DNA of 64,000 nt from Fabrea salina (lineage: Eukaryota; Ciliophora; Heterotrichea; Heterotrichida; Fabreidae). How positions within the stretch are numbered: the stretch's first letter is position 1; the number at the start of each line of letters is the position of its first letter. The translations under genes and the position numbers were made by a program. This document shows, piece by piece, positions 1 to 8,678 of this stretch. Under the pieces are notes generated by a model that saw only the letters and a program-made list of their open reading frames with translations, did no database searches and had not been told where the DNA came from. The stretch lies in contig JALIHJ010000011.1 in the NCBI GenBank assembly GCA_022984795.1, forward strand, positions 62,001 to 126,000. Direction: 5' to 3'.

Positions 1-998
1 TCTGGAGTTATCTGTTTTTAAGGATGTTTTTGGGAGTGGCTATAGGGTTCTTGATTCCACTGCAAACAGCCTACGAAACCGAACTTAACACTTTCAGAAA
101 CAAAGGTAGCTTTGTAATAGGTCCTTTTTTGTTTCTGCAAACAGGGATGCTTTTTATAGTGCTTATGGCTTTGTGGTTGACTCCAGAATTAGACTCAGGA
201 AACTGGAGGGAACTTATAGTTTTTGCGTCTTTGCCTTCAGGAATATCACTAGCTTTTCAGTTGCTTTGGGTAGACGAAAGCCCTAGACACGCTGCTGAAA
301 GCCAGAAGTTCGAGTACGCTAAGTTCATTTTAAACAAAATAGCCAAAACCAACAAAGCCTTGTTCCTAAACGAAGAAGAACTCAAAATAGTAACTGAGAC
401 AAAAGAAGCCCCCAAAGAACCACTTAAAAAGAAGTTCAGCCAACTACTGTGCAAAAAGTACAACAAAGTGACTTGGAGTTTGTTTTGGCTGTACTTTGTG
501 TCGGGGTTCGTATACTACGGGACAGTGTTTATTTTGCCCAGGACACTGTTTTCTGGAGAGACTTTAGAAGACTTAGCTGTAATCCACAGCATCATTCCAG
601 TTGCGATACTGCCTTGTTTCTTTGTTAACCTGGAGTCTTTTGTGACTGCTACTAAACTGATGCTTTGCATCGGGTTGCAAACCTTAGGGTGCTTTGTTTG
701 TATCTTTGTAATCACTGAAATAGAGTTTGTGGTGTTAGTAGCTTTGATTATATACCTAGACTTGTTGTTTTTTAACTTTGTTAGTTTTTATGCAAGCAAA
801 CTTTATGACTCAGAAGTGAGGAGTTTGGCTGCTAACTTAAGCAACACCTGGACGCAGTTAGCTGGGTTCTTAGCTCCTTTTACTTTGTTGTCTCTGCACT
901 ACTTCGGAGAAACTTACCCCTACGCTTTGATATGTTTCACGAGTTTACTGGGGTTCGTTACTTGCGCCATACTTAGCTACCAAAAGATACAAACTTAA
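1..998 (+). CDS. SVOP/SV2-like MFS transporter, 5'-truncated by window edge
   Basis: The frame is open from base 3 and aligns from the TM4 region onward with the four other SVOP-like paralogs in this window (start of visible part WSYLFLRMFLGVAIGFL versus WSFVLMRSVVGMSIGFL). The N-terminal part lies outside the window, so the ATG at 24 is internal. It is a plasma-membrane or vesicular 12-TM carrier of the sugar/organic-ion MFS branch; substrate unknown. It is the most diverged copy: the cytoplasmic loop that reads FGRRKTLLIC in its paralog at 3424 is here VTATKLMLCI, and the paralogs' YTSEVYDTSIRGTG motif is YASKLYDSEVRSLA, so the RR pair and the glutamate are lost although the frame is intact. 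It ends in TAA. Confidence 0.85.
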   Translation, partial: WSYLFLRMFLGVAIGFLIPLQTAYETELNTFRNKGSFVIGPFLFLQTGMLFIVLMALWLTPELDSGNWRELIVFASLPSGISLAFQLLWVDESPRHAAESQKFEYAKFILNKIAKTNKALFLNEEELKIVTETKEAPKEPLKKKFSQLLCKKYNKVTWSLFWLYFVSGFVYYGTVFILPRTLFSGETLEDLAVIHSIIPVAILPCFFVNLESFVTATKLMLCIGLQTLGCFVCIFVITEIEFVVLVALIIYLDLLFFNFVSFYASKLYDSEVRSLAANLSNTWTQLAGFLAPFTLLSLHYFGETYPYALICFTSLLGFVTCAILSYQKIQT

Positions 999-1034
999 CT
1001 TAAACTTTTAGTAATATACATAATGCAGGTTATA

Positions 1035-1634
1035 TTACTTAAATTCTTTGTCAAGGGCTTTTTTGAGTTGTTTTTCTAATTCTGAAATGCACACCGTGAT
1101 TTGTGCATCGTCTGTAGGGCAGTCGTCGTCGCACTCATTAACAATTAAGTTTTGTAAAACCTTGTGACAAGCAACAACTTCTTGCTCCTTGTAACACCTG
1201 AAGCGCTGCAGACTCCCGTCGTACTCAAACAGTTCTACACACATTTTCATTTTGACGCTGCTTTCCCTTTTTTGTCTTTTAGTGTGCAGGTCTAGTTCCT
1301 GGCGTTTGCGTTTTCCTAAAACTCCTTGAGAAGGCGATTTGAGCTGAGAAAAAGACTGGCAGAGGTCTTCTGAGAAGTCTAAGTGCTTGCGCACTGAGTT
1401 GTGAGGAAGTGAAGGAGCAGGGGTTTTAGTCACTGGAGCTTTAAGCGGAGAGGGGGATCTTGCGGCCTTTTCAACACTCCTTTCAAGTAGTTCTGGACTG
1501 TTTTGGAGCGTTGAAGATTTGGTGTGTGCAGAGTTCTTGAGTCTTTTGGGCTTGAATATTGGGCGAGTAGATATTGATGTAAAGGAAGTTTCCAAGTGCT
1601 GGTTGTTAGTCCTATCTTTTAAGACCCGCTCCAT
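1035..1634 (-). CDS. Hypothetical basic, probably nuclear protein (199 aa)
   Basis: Not recognised. The first half is rich in Lys, Ser and Pro and disordered-looking. A bipartite nuclear-localisation-like cluster (KRKRQELDLHTKRQKRE) lies near residues 105-121. The last 70 residues look folded: an acidic/Cys stretch (NECDDDCPTDD) followed by a short Lys-rich helix (LEKQLKKALDKEF). The start context AAAATGG and the TAA stop are typical of the window. It is convergent with the transporter at its 3' end (36 bp) and divergent from the ESCRT-III gene at 1720. Confidence 0.7.
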   Translation of the reverse strand: MERVLKDRTNNQHLETSFTSISTRPIFKPKRLKNSAHTKSSTLQNSPELLERSVEKAARSPSPLKAPVTKTPAPSLPHNSVRKHLDFSEDLCQSFSQLKSPSQGVLGKRKRQELDLHTKRQKRESSVKMKMCVELFEYDGSLQRFRCYKEQEVVACHKVLQNLIVNECDDDCPTDDAQITVCISELEKQLKKALDKEFK

Positions 1635-1719
1635 TTTCTTGTTTTTGTTTGAATTTAAATGAAGTGGGACTAGTGCTGATAAGTATTATAAGTTGCTTTT
1701 TATTCAGTAGAAATAAATA

Positions 1720-2346
1720 ATGGGAGCTGGAAATCAGAAACTAACACCCCAAGAGCAACTTAGGGAACATAAACGCGGAATCAGAAAAGCTGTGCGCGAA
1801 GTAGACCGAGAACGCACCAAACTCCAACAACAAGAAAAAAAATTAGTCCAAGAAATCAAACGCATGGCCAAGCAAAACCAAATTGGCCCAGTAAGGGTCA
1901 TGGCCAAAGACCTTGTGCGCATCCGCAACCAAGTCACTAAGTTCTACTCCATGAAGTCCCAACTGCAGGCAGTAGAAATCAGACTCCAAACAATGCGTTC
2001 CACAGAAGCCATGACTCAGGCTTTAAGTGGAGTTGCCAAGTCAATGGCTTCTTTCAACAAGTCCATGCAACTGCCCAAAATCAACGAAATGATGAAAGAG
2101 TTCTACAAAGAAAACCAACGCATGGAAATGACCCAGGAAATGATGGACGAAGGCATTGACATGGCCATGGACAACGAAGAAGACGAGTCCCAAACTGAAG
2201 AACTCGTAGGACAAGTTCTGAGCGAAATCGGAGTGGACTTAGCTGGGGAGTTGCAAGGCACTCCTGGAAGACAAGTGCCTGTCCAAGAAGAGTCCAAAAC
2301 TCCCCAGGTCGACGACTTAGAAGCTAGGTTTAATGCTTTGAAATAA
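1720..2346 (+). CDS. CHMP2: ESCRT-III subunit Vps2/CHMP2
   Basis: Snf7-family protein of 208 aa that assembles membrane-remodelling filaments with Vps24 and recruits the Vps4 ATPase. The basic helical hairpin is well conserved (REVDRERTKLQQQEKKL, then MAKQ and VRVMAKDLVRIRNQ), followed by the acidic region EGIDMAMDNEEDE. The C-terminus DLEARFNALK is a MIM1 motif that binds the Vps4 MIT domain and separates Vps2-type from Snf7-type subunits. Length is normal for the family. The protein starts MGAGNQ, with Gly at position 2, so N-myristoylation is conceivable but unproven. Confidence 0.93.
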   Translation: MGAGNQKLTPQEQLREHKRGIRKAVREVDRERTKLQQQEKKLVQEIKRMAKQNQIGPVRVMAKDLVRIRNQVTKFYSMKSQLQAVEIRLQTMRSTEAMTQALSGVAKSMASFNKSMQLPKINEMMKEFYKENQRMEMTQEMMDEGIDMAMDNEEDESQTEELVGQVLSEIGVDLAGELQGTPGRQVPVQEESKTPQVDDLEARFNALK

Positions 2347-2364
2347 GTGTCTTTATAAATAGGT

Positions 2365-3039
2365 ATGATAAGTAGTGTTGTGGACAACTTGGCAAGCGTG
2401 AACTCCAGAATCCAAAGCATCCTTTCAGGCAGAACTGTGAGACTAGTAGCTGTCTCAAAAACCAAACCTGAAGAACTAATTCAGCAAGCCTATGATGCTG
2501 GCCACAGACATTTCGGAGAAAACTACGTAGAAGAAATAGTTAGGAAAGCACCCAACTTGCCAGCAGACATCCAGTGGCACATGATAGGCCACCTCCAGTC
2601 CAACAAAGTCAAAAAGCTTCTAGAAGTCCCTAACTTGTACGTGTTAGAAACACTAGACTCTAAGTCTTTGGCTGACAAACTAGAGAAACAAGCTGCTAGT
2701 GTGCGTGAGAACCCACTGAAAGTTTTTTTGCAAGTAAACACTTCAGGGGAGCAGAGTAAGTCGGGAGTAGTGGGCGAGCATGTAGACCTAGGAGTGCATG
2801 TAGCTAGGAACTGTCCGCACTTAGAACTAGCTGGACTCATGACTATAGGGGCCAGAGGAAACTCAGGCGACTTCACAAGACTCATAGAAGTTAGACAAGA
2901 AGTGAGCCAAGCTTTAAACTGGGACCCTGAGTCCTTAGAACTAAGCATGGGGATGTCTGGGGACTTTGAAGAGGCCATTGCCTACGGAAGCACTAACGTA
3001 AGGGTGGGGTCTTTGATTTTTGGGGAACGGAGTAAGTAA
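2365..3039 (+). CDS. PLPBP: YggS/PROSC-type PLP homeostasis protein
   Basis: A 224-aa single-domain fold-type III PLP-binding protein that buffers free pyridoxal phosphate. Lys32 in the VAVSKTKP motif is the PLP Schiff-base lysine. Further family motifs are HFGENYVEE (about residues 51-59), IQWHMIGHLQSNK (about 71-83), LMTIG, and the phosphate-binding C-terminal SMGMSGDFEEAI and VRVGSLIFGER. Length matches the family. It follows the ESCRT-III gene by 18 bp and converges with the gene at 3041 with 1 bp between stop codons. Confidence 0.95.
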   Translation: MISSVVDNLASVNSRIQSILSGRTVRLVAVSKTKPEELIQQAYDAGHRHFGENYVEEIVRKAPNLPADIQWHMIGHLQSNKVKKLLEVPNLYVLETLDSKSLADKLEKQAASVRENPLKVFLQVNTSGEQSKSGVVGEHVDLGVHVARNCPHLELAGLMTIGARGNSGDFTRLIEVRQEVSQALNWDPESLELSMGMSGDFEEAIAYGSTNVRVGSLIFGERSK

Positions 3040-3040
3040 G

Positions 3041-3418
3041 TTATTCAAGTTTGTCTTGGTAAGCACTTGCACCAATTGAAGTGTTTCTAGGGTCTTCTTT
3101 GCTGAGGATTTCTTGAGGGAACCTTTTCTGGTTTATGGATTTAATAGCCTTAGGCACCATGTAGAAGCTAACTACCACAAAGAACTTGACGTATTTCATA
3201 GTCTGTGTTTTGCGGAGTTTTACGTACCGCCAGTTAGTAGAAGAGGGTTTTTGGAGGTACTCCTGCAAAGGCTTTTCAGAAGAAGAAGGCGAGTAAACAG
3301 CAAGGGGTTCCTGGGCAGGGGCTTTTAACTTGCAAAAGGACTGTTGAGTTTGGTAGATGTTAGTTGGTAGTCTTTTGGCACTGATGAAGTTGGTGAACTT
3401 GTTTTGGCTGAAAGACAT
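3041..3418 (-). CDS. Hypothetical small single-TM protein (125 aa)
   Basis: Not recognised. I chose the ATG at 3416-3418 (MSFSQNKF) because an upstream in-frame ATG lies inside the divergent transporter gene. One hydrophobic segment (VKFFVVVSFYMVPKAI) lies near residues 79-94, preceded by a Ser/Pro/Gln-rich region. Only five bases (AATAA) separate its start codon from that of the transporter at 3424. Confidence 0.6.
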   Translation of the reverse strand: MSFSQNKFTNFISAKRLPTNIYQTQQSFCKLKAPAQEPLAVYSPSSSEKPLQEYLQKPSSTNWRYVKLRKTQTMKYVKFFVVVSFYMVPKAIKSINQKRFPQEILSKEDPRNTSIGASAYQDKLE

Positions 3419-3423
3419 AATAA
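3419..3423. promoter_or_regulatory. Five-base spacer between two divergent start codons
   Basis: The CAT of the minus-strand gene (3416-3418) and the ATG of the plus-strand transporter (3424) are separated only by AATAA. Any promoter for each gene must lie within the coding sequence of the other, if both starts are right. Confidence 0.4.
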
Positions 3424-4806
3424 ATGGAAGAAGCAATTTTGTTAACAGCTACTTCTTCAATTGACACCATCCTCAACAGGATAGGATTTGGTTGGTACCA
3501 AGTCAAAGTATTTATATACCTAAGTTGGATTACCTTTTCAGACGGCGCTGAAATCATGGTGATATCTTTAGTTACTAAGATTCTGCAGAGTGACTGGAAC
3601 TTAAGTGACGGGGAAGTAGAGTTGATGGGAGGTATTCTCTTTTTGGGAATGATCATAGGCACCGCGTTGTCAGGTCCTTTAGGTGACAAGTTAGGACGAA
3701 AAGCTACTTTGTTGTCAGGAACGACAGTACTGTTTGTGTTTGGAGTGATTTCAGCTTTTATGCCTGACTACTGGAGCTTCGTGTTGATGCGTAGTGTAGT
3801 TGGCATGAGCATAGGGTTTTTGATTCCTATTCAAACAGCTTACGAGGTAGAAGTCTGCACTGAAAAGTCCAGAGGGGCTTTTGTGATAGGGACCTTTTTG
3901 TGTTTTCAGGTAGGAATGCTGTGTGTAGTGCTATTGGCTTTTTGGCTGATTCCAAGCTTAGACTCAGGTTACTGGAGGGAGCTTATAATGATAGCTTCGA
4001 TTCCTTCAGGGATTTCAGTGTTTTTCCAGTTGCTTTGGATAGACGAGAGTCCTAGGTACGCTGCTTTGAACCAAAAGTTCGAGTACGCTGCTTTTATTTT
4101 GAACAAAATAGCTAAGGCAAACAACGCCCAGTTCTTAAACGAAGAAGAAGTTTCTGTGATCACTCAAACCAAGAAGCCCCAAGCTGAGTCTATTTCGAAA
4201 AGAATGAAGAGGTTATTTAGTGCTAAGTACTTAGTAGTTACTTTGCAGTTGTTTTACTTGTGGTTCATAGCAGGCTTTGTGTACTACGGGTTGGTGTTTA
4301 TACTGCCTCGGACTCTTTCTGCAGACTCTTCGGACAAAGAAGCTTTGGTGGACTTAGCCATCATAAACACCTTAGAAATCCCTACAGCAGTGATTCCTTG
4401 CTTTCTGATTGAAAACGAAAGGTTTGGAAGGAGAAAAACCTTGCTGATTTGCATTTTAGTGCAAACTATAGGCTGTGTGATTTGCTCGTTTTACATAAGT
4501 CAAGCAGTGTTTATAGTGACTGTAACTGTGATGCTGTTTCTGGACTTGATTTACTTCGATGTGATATACCCCTACACAAGTGAGGTTTACGACACCAGTA
4601 TAAGGGGCACTGGCTTGAGTCTCTGCAGCATTTGGGCCCGGTTTGCAGGCTTTGTGTCTCCTTTCGTGCTGCTTTCTTTACACGAAATCAACTCTGCCTA
4701 CCCTTATATAGCCTTTTCAACGTCTAGTTTCATAGGACTTATAGTGTGCTACTTACTGAAGTATGAGTCTAGAGGCCAAGACCTGGATAGTTTCATTGAT
4801 AACTAA
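3424..4806 (+). CDS. SVOP/SV2-like MFS transporter (460 aa)
   Basis: A full-length 12-TM major facilitator of the SV2/SVOP branch; substrate unknown. The N-terminal half carries SDGAEIMVISL in TM1 and GPLGDKLGRKATLL in the TM2-TM3 loop, the MFS signature. The TM8-TM9 loop has FGRRKTLL and TM10 has YPYTSEVYDTSIRGTG. The C-terminus ends KYESRGQDLDSFIDN, closely shared with the copies at 27331, 28751 and 30232. It starts in context AATAAATGG, five bases from a divergent gene, and its stop lies 15 bp from the converging kinase gene. Confidence 0.93.
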   Translation: MEEAILLTATSSIDTILNRIGFGWYQVKVFIYLSWITFSDGAEIMVISLVTKILQSDWNLSDGEVELMGGILFLGMIIGTALSGPLGDKLGRKATLLSGTTVLFVFGVISAFMPDYWSFVLMRSVVGMSIGFLIPIQTAYEVEVCTEKSRGAFVIGTFLCFQVGMLCVVLLAFWLIPSLDSGYWRELIMIASIPSGISVFFQLLWIDESPRYAALNQKFEYAAFILNKIAKANNAQFLNEEEVSVITQTKKPQAESISKRMKRLFSAKYLVVTLQLFYLWFIAGFVYYGLVFILPRTLSADSSDKEALVDLAIINTLEIPTAVIPCFLIENERFGRRKTLLICILVQTIGCVICSFYISQAVFIVTVTVMLFLDLIYFDVIYPYTSEVYDTSIRGTGLSLCSIWARFAGFVSPFVLLSLHEINSAYPYIAFSTSSFIGLIVCYLLKYESRGQDLDSFIDN

Positions 4807-4821
4807 GATTTACAATTACAG

Positions 4822-6153
4822 TTACCGCCTGCTTAGAATTTCAAGTGCCTTTTTGAAGGGTTTCATTCTTTCTTGGTACCTTGACTTGACTACTTCGATT
4901 TCAGCTTCCATGTCCACAGCTAGTCTTTTTAGGGTTTTTTCGATGTTGTCTAGTGACATCCCTTTTAGTTCCTCAGGAATCTCTTCCTTAGGAGGGGGTT
5001 CAGGTATGTCTTCTACTTGCCTTACGTACCTCATGAAGTCTGGTTCTTCTTTTTGGTCGATTGAGTAGTCCACCCGCATGCTTCCGAAGTTCTCTGTGCC
5101 TTTTCCGTCTTTGATGATAATTGTGCTCATTTTGGACTCTTCGTGGTTAACTATGGTTCCGTACTGTATCATGGTGCCTGAGTCAAACTCACTGGTGCCC
5201 TTGAACACCATACTTCCTGCCTGACTCCCCATTTCTTCTTCTGAGTCGTCTTCCAGGCTTTGCTGCGACCTGTACCTTTCGATGTGGTCCATGCAACTCA
5301 GCACCATTTCGCTCAAAAGAGAAGGGCCCTTTGCACGCCTTATGAAGGGGTGCACTAAGAGCTCTTTGGAGGTAGGGCGGTTTTTGGGGTCAATAGTGAG
5401 GCACGTGGAGACGAAGTCGTTGAATTCTGAGCTCCACTTGTGGGGTTCAGTAAGTGACTGAGCAGGGTTTTTTTGGATGGCAAACATAGCTCTTACAGGG
5501 TGTATGTGGGAGTAGGGTGGTTCTCCTTCAGCCATTTCGATAGCAGTGATTCCTAAAGACCAAATATCAGTTTTTTTGTTGTAAGTCGACCGAGAAATAA
5601 CTTCTGGAGACATCCAGTAAGGCGTTCCGATCATAGTGTCCTTTTTGGAGAAAGTGTTGGCTAACTGTGCAGAAACTCCAAAATCCGCAAGTTTAGCTAT
5701 TCCTCTGTGATCCATAAGAACGTTTCCCGCCTTTATGTCTCTGTGGATCTTTTTGTTGTCGTGGAGGTACTCAAGTCCACGCAGAACTGCTTGGCACACA
5801 CTTGCGATTTCCACCTCATTGAGAGTCTTTTTGGTGATCTTGAGGAAATCCTGAACCGACCCTGCACTGCAGAATTCCATGATTAGCCAAAGTTCGCCTT
5901 CTTTGATGTAAGACCCGATGTACCCTACGATGTTGGGGTGCCTGCACTGCTTCAGAATTGATATTTCTTTTTTCAAAGCTGCTATTTCGTTGTTGATAGG
6001 CACTTTTTTAATCGCAACAATAGTGCCAGAAGTGATGTGCAGTCCTTTAAAGACTTCTCCGTAAGAACCCTCTCCTAGTTTCTCAAGCAACTGGAACATT
6101 TCTTCTGGGTCCTCGTGGTTCGAAACCACGTCTTGAATGTTTAAGTCTGCCAT
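4822..6153 (-). CDS. MST: Hippo/MST-type STE20 kinase with SARAH domain
   Basis: A 443-aa Ser/Thr kinase. The kinase domain is complete: glycine loop LGEGSYGEV (about residues 26-34), VAIKK lysine, catalytic HRDIKAGN, DFG, and the activation-loop GTPYWMSPE shared by STE20 kinases. The C-terminal 50 residues (MSLDNIEKTLKRLAVDMEAE then IEVVKSRYQERMKPFKKAL) match the SARAH coiled coil that mediates dimerisation and binding to Salvador/RASSF in the Hippo pathway. Domain order and length match MST1/2 and Hippo. In ciliates such kinases act in cortical patterning and division control (family knowledge; its role here is inferred). Confidence 0.93.
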   Translation of the reverse strand: MADLNIQDVVSNHEDPEEMFQLLEKLGEGSYGEVFKGLHITSGTIVAIKKVPINNEIAALKKEISILKQCRHPNIVGYIGSYIKEGELWLIMEFCSAGSVQDFLKITKKTLNEVEIASVCQAVLRGLEYLHDNKKIHRDIKAGNVLMDHRGIAKLADFGVSAQLANTFSKKDTMIGTPYWMSPEVISRSTYNKKTDIWSLGITAIEMAEGEPPYSHIHPVRAMFAIQKNPAQSLTEPHKWSSEFNDFVSTCLTIDPKNRPTSKELLVHPFIRRAKGPSLLSEMVLSCMDHIERYRSQQSLEDDSEEEMGSQAGSMVFKGTSEFDSGTMIQYGTIVNHEESKMSTIIIKDGKGTENFGSMRVDYSIDQKEEPDFMRYVRQVEDIPEPPPKEEIPEELKGMSLDNIEKTLKRLAVDMEAEIEVVKSRYQERMKPFKKALEILSRR

Positions 6154-6170
6154 TTATTATAACTAGTAAA

Positions 6171-7184
6171 ATGGAAAGTATTCAGGAAGCTGTTCTCAAA
6201 CGCTACCAAGAAGGAGCTAGGAACTTTGAGCCTAAACTGTGCTGTCCTGTTACTTACGACGAAGAGTACTTGAAGATCCTTCCTGAAGAAATACTCCAGA
6301 AAGACTACGGCTGTGGTGACCCAACTCAGTATGCAAAGGAAGGAGAGACCGTGCTCGACCTAGGCTCAGGCGTGGGCAAAAACTGCTACATTCTTGCTCA
6401 AAAGGTCAAGTCGGGACAGGTTATAGGTGTGGACTTCAACCAAGAAATGCTAGACGTAGCTCGAAAGTACCAGCAACAAATAGCTGACGCAATAGGTTAC
6501 CAAAACACTAAGTTCTTGAAAGGAAAGATCCAAGACCTTAAACTAGACCTAGACGCCCTTGAAACTTGGCTGAACCAGCACCCAGTGAATGGAGTGGAAG
6601 ACTTAATCAAGTTCGAGGGAGAGTGCGACAGAATCAGACAAGAGTCACCGCTGGTCCCAGACTGCTCTGTGGACTTGGTTGTTTCTAACTGCGTGTTGAA
6701 CCTTGTGAACACTGACGAAAAGCAAAAGCTCTTCTCAGAGATCTACAGAGTAACCAAACCAGGAGGCAGGGCTGTGATTTCTGATATAGTGTGTGACAAA
6801 ACTCCAACTGAAAAGATCCTGAACGACCCCGAATTGTGGAGTGGGTGCATTTCAGGGGCTTTTAGAGAAGACTTGTTTTGTGAAATGTTTGAAAACGCAG
6901 GCTTCGAAGGAGTCCAAATCGTCAAAAGAGACAGTGAGCCTTGGCAAGTAGTTGACGGAATCGAATTTAGGTCTATGACGGTGTGCGCTTACAAACTGAG
7001 TAGTTCTACCAACTGCGAAGTAGTGTACCCAGGTCCTTGGAAAGTAGTTCAAGACGAAACCAGGACCTTTAAAAGAGGCCAAAGGGTTACAGCGCCTCTC
7101 AAGTACACCCAAGAGCCATACAACTTAATTGGAGTAACTGCTCAGGTGGCCCAGAAGACTTCATGTTGTTCAGGAAAATGCTAA
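6171..7184 (+). CDS. arsM: Arsenite S-adenosylmethionine methyltransferase
   Basis: A 337-aa class I methyltransferase of the ArsM/AS3MT family that converts arsenite to methylated arsenicals. The SAM-binding motif VLDLGSGVGKNCYILAQKV lies near residues 62-80. The arsenic-binding cysteines are visible in their family contexts: YGCGDP, SNCVLNLV and SGCISGAF. The C-terminus ends CCSGKC, a Cys cluster common in microbial ArsM proteins. An insertion around NQHPVNGVEDLIKFEGECD (about residues 138-156) is typical of the longer form. It is divergent from the kinase with 17 bp between starts. A bacterial origin is plausible, as for many protist ArsM genes, but is not shown here; base composition looks like its neighbours. 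Confidence 0.9.
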   Translation: MESIQEAVLKRYQEGARNFEPKLCCPVTYDEEYLKILPEEILQKDYGCGDPTQYAKEGETVLDLGSGVGKNCYILAQKVKSGQVIGVDFNQEMLDVARKYQQQIADAIGYQNTKFLKGKIQDLKLDLDALETWLNQHPVNGVEDLIKFEGECDRIRQESPLVPDCSVDLVVSNCVLNLVNTDEKQKLFSEIYRVTKPGGRAVISDIVCDKTPTEKILNDPELWSGCISGAFREDLFCEMFENAGFEGVQIVKRDSEPWQVVDGIEFRSMTVCAYKLSSSTNCEVVYPGPWKVVQDETRTFKRGQRVTAPLKYTQEPYNLIGVTAQVAQKTSCCSGKC

Positions 7185-7191
7185 TAATCTA

Positions 7192-8349
7192 ATGTTTTCT
7201 TACAAGAACTTTTTAACTTCGAAGCTAGGAGGGTCTCCTAAGTCGAGGAAAAGTCACACATTCAATGTAGTTCAGACGATTCTCGAAGAAAGTATTCCTA
7301 AAATTCGAGCTCGCACAAAACTTAAGTACAACAGTCCTAACTTCTCTACTTATTCTCTGCCCAGCAGAAAAACCTTGTCTGTAGCACGCAAAGGATCTAC
7401 TTTGAGTCCGAAACAAAGCTCTGCTTTCAAAGCCCACACTGTTCTCGACTTAAGAAAAAACGAACCTAAAGTGTACTTGCCTGCCATTGAGGAACGCTTC
7501 AAAAACAGAGTCAGCGAAAACTACTCTAAGCTGAACAGAGAGTACACTTGCTCAGACCAAGCAACAATGAAGAGTGTCAAAGCTGCAAAAAAGTACTTGC
7601 CAATCCAAAAAAGAGTCCACAAACTGTCCCTTGAACCCAACTCAATCTCGCCCAGGAACCAAAGAAAAAGCACTTCTCCCAAAAGAGACCTAAAACTAGA
7701 AGAAACCAGTGTAAATAAAACCCAAGAAATCCCTAAAGAAGTCATGCATGTAAAGGGCAAACACACTTCTTACGTTAGACACGAACACATTGACGACTCC
7801 CAACTAAAACAAGTTCTGGACAACTTCTCTAGAGTAGTGGACCACTTTAAAAGGATTTTCAGTCAAATAGACCACGAGCAAAAAAGCTACGTCTCGAAAG
7901 AAGACCTTTTTGCGTACTTCAACAAGTTAACTGGCAGAGGAAAAAACTACATTAGTGAAAAAGTGGACAGCCTTATTTCTGTAGCAGACAAAATAACACT
8001 TAAGTCTCAAATTACTAAAAACGACTTTGTAGGACTCTGTGCAGTTTACGCGTACAACTTTAAGAACTTAGACATGAAAGGACTTATTGACAAAAACGTC
8101 TGCAACCAACTCAGCCTGCAAGTTAGCGAACTCCTTGGAATATTTGAGTGCTACTCTGACGAAGAAGTTATCAAGTATAAAGACCTAACTAAGCTGTGCG
8201 CAGCCCTTACTCAAGAAAAAGAAGTTTGGAACTGCATCAAACTAGTTTCTCTGCGCAAAATTAACTTTTCAGTGTTTCTGCAGTACTTGCCTTTTTTCAT
8301 TTGGCTCCACCAAAAAGTAGTCAAAAAACTCAAATTAAAAATTAATTAA
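7192..8349 (+). CDS. Hypothetical protein with basic N-terminus and EF-hand-like region (385 aa)
   Basis: Not recognised. Residues 1-190 are Lys/Ser/Pro-rich, low-complexity and strongly basic. From about residue 200 a folded helical region contains an EF-hand-like unit (FKRIFSQIDHEQKSYVSKED), in which some calcium ligands are replaced, so calcium binding is doubtful. Such basic-tail plus degenerate EF-hand proteins are often cytoskeletal in ciliates (inference). The A of its TAA stop is the A of the next gene's ATG. Confidence 0.7.
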   Translation: MFSYKNFLTSKLGGSPKSRKSHTFNVVQTILEESIPKIRARTKLKYNSPNFSTYSLPSRKTLSVARKGSTLSPKQSSAFKAHTVLDLRKNEPKVYLPAIEERFKNRVSENYSKLNREYTCSDQATMKSVKAAKKYLPIQKRVHKLSLEPNSISPRNQRKSTSPKRDLKLEETSVNKTQEIPKEVMHVKGKHTSYVRHEHIDDSQLKQVLDNFSRVVDHFKRIFSQIDHEQKSYVSKEDLFAYFNKLTGRGKNYISEKVDSLISVADKITLKSQITKNDFVGLCAVYAYNFKNLDMKGLIDKNVCNQLSLQVSELLGIFECYSDEEVIKYKDLTKLCAALTQEKEVWNCIKLVSLRKINFSVFLQYLPFFIWLHQKVVKKLKLKIN

Positions 8350-8678
8350 TGGAAAAACACTTAGAACACCAAGAACACCTGCTTTCAGAAGTCCACAAAG
8401 AAGTCTTTGACGAGCTTTCCAAATTACAAATTGAACAGAAGTTTATGGAAAGACAAGCCCAAAGCTTAATTGAGAACTTACTCAGAAAGTACTCCTACAG
8501 CGACCACATCACGAAAGAAATCAAAGACATCGTTGAGTCCAACGACCAAGACTTACTGCTGCAAGAAGAACACCTCAAGCACATCAAACAAGAACACCTA
8601 GACGAAGTCCAGTCCACTTTAAGTTCAACTTTTAAAAACACAGAAGACTTTGCTTTTGACAAACTTAATAATAATTAA
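8349..8678 (+). CDS. Hypothetical small coiled-coil protein (109 aa)
   Basis: Not recognised. It is helical and rich in Glu, His, Lys and Leu, with heptad-like spacing over most of its length. Its ATG overlaps the stop of the upstream gene by one base (TAATG), so the two may be read from one transcript or have separate, very short leaders. Its TAA stop overlaps the stop of the converging SWEET gene in the palindrome TTAA at 8675-8678. Confidence 0.65.
   Translation: MEKHLEHQEHLLSEVHKEVFDELSKLQIEQKFMERQAQSLIENLLRKYSYSDHITKEIKDIVESNDQDLLLQEEHLKHIKQEHLDEVQSTLSSTFKNTEDFAFDKLNNN

Noticed and set aside
7192-8678. The EF-hand-like gene and the next coiled-coil gene as one spliced gene
   Set aside because: No GT-AG segment of 15-16 nt spans the TAATG junction, and the second has a good start codon.
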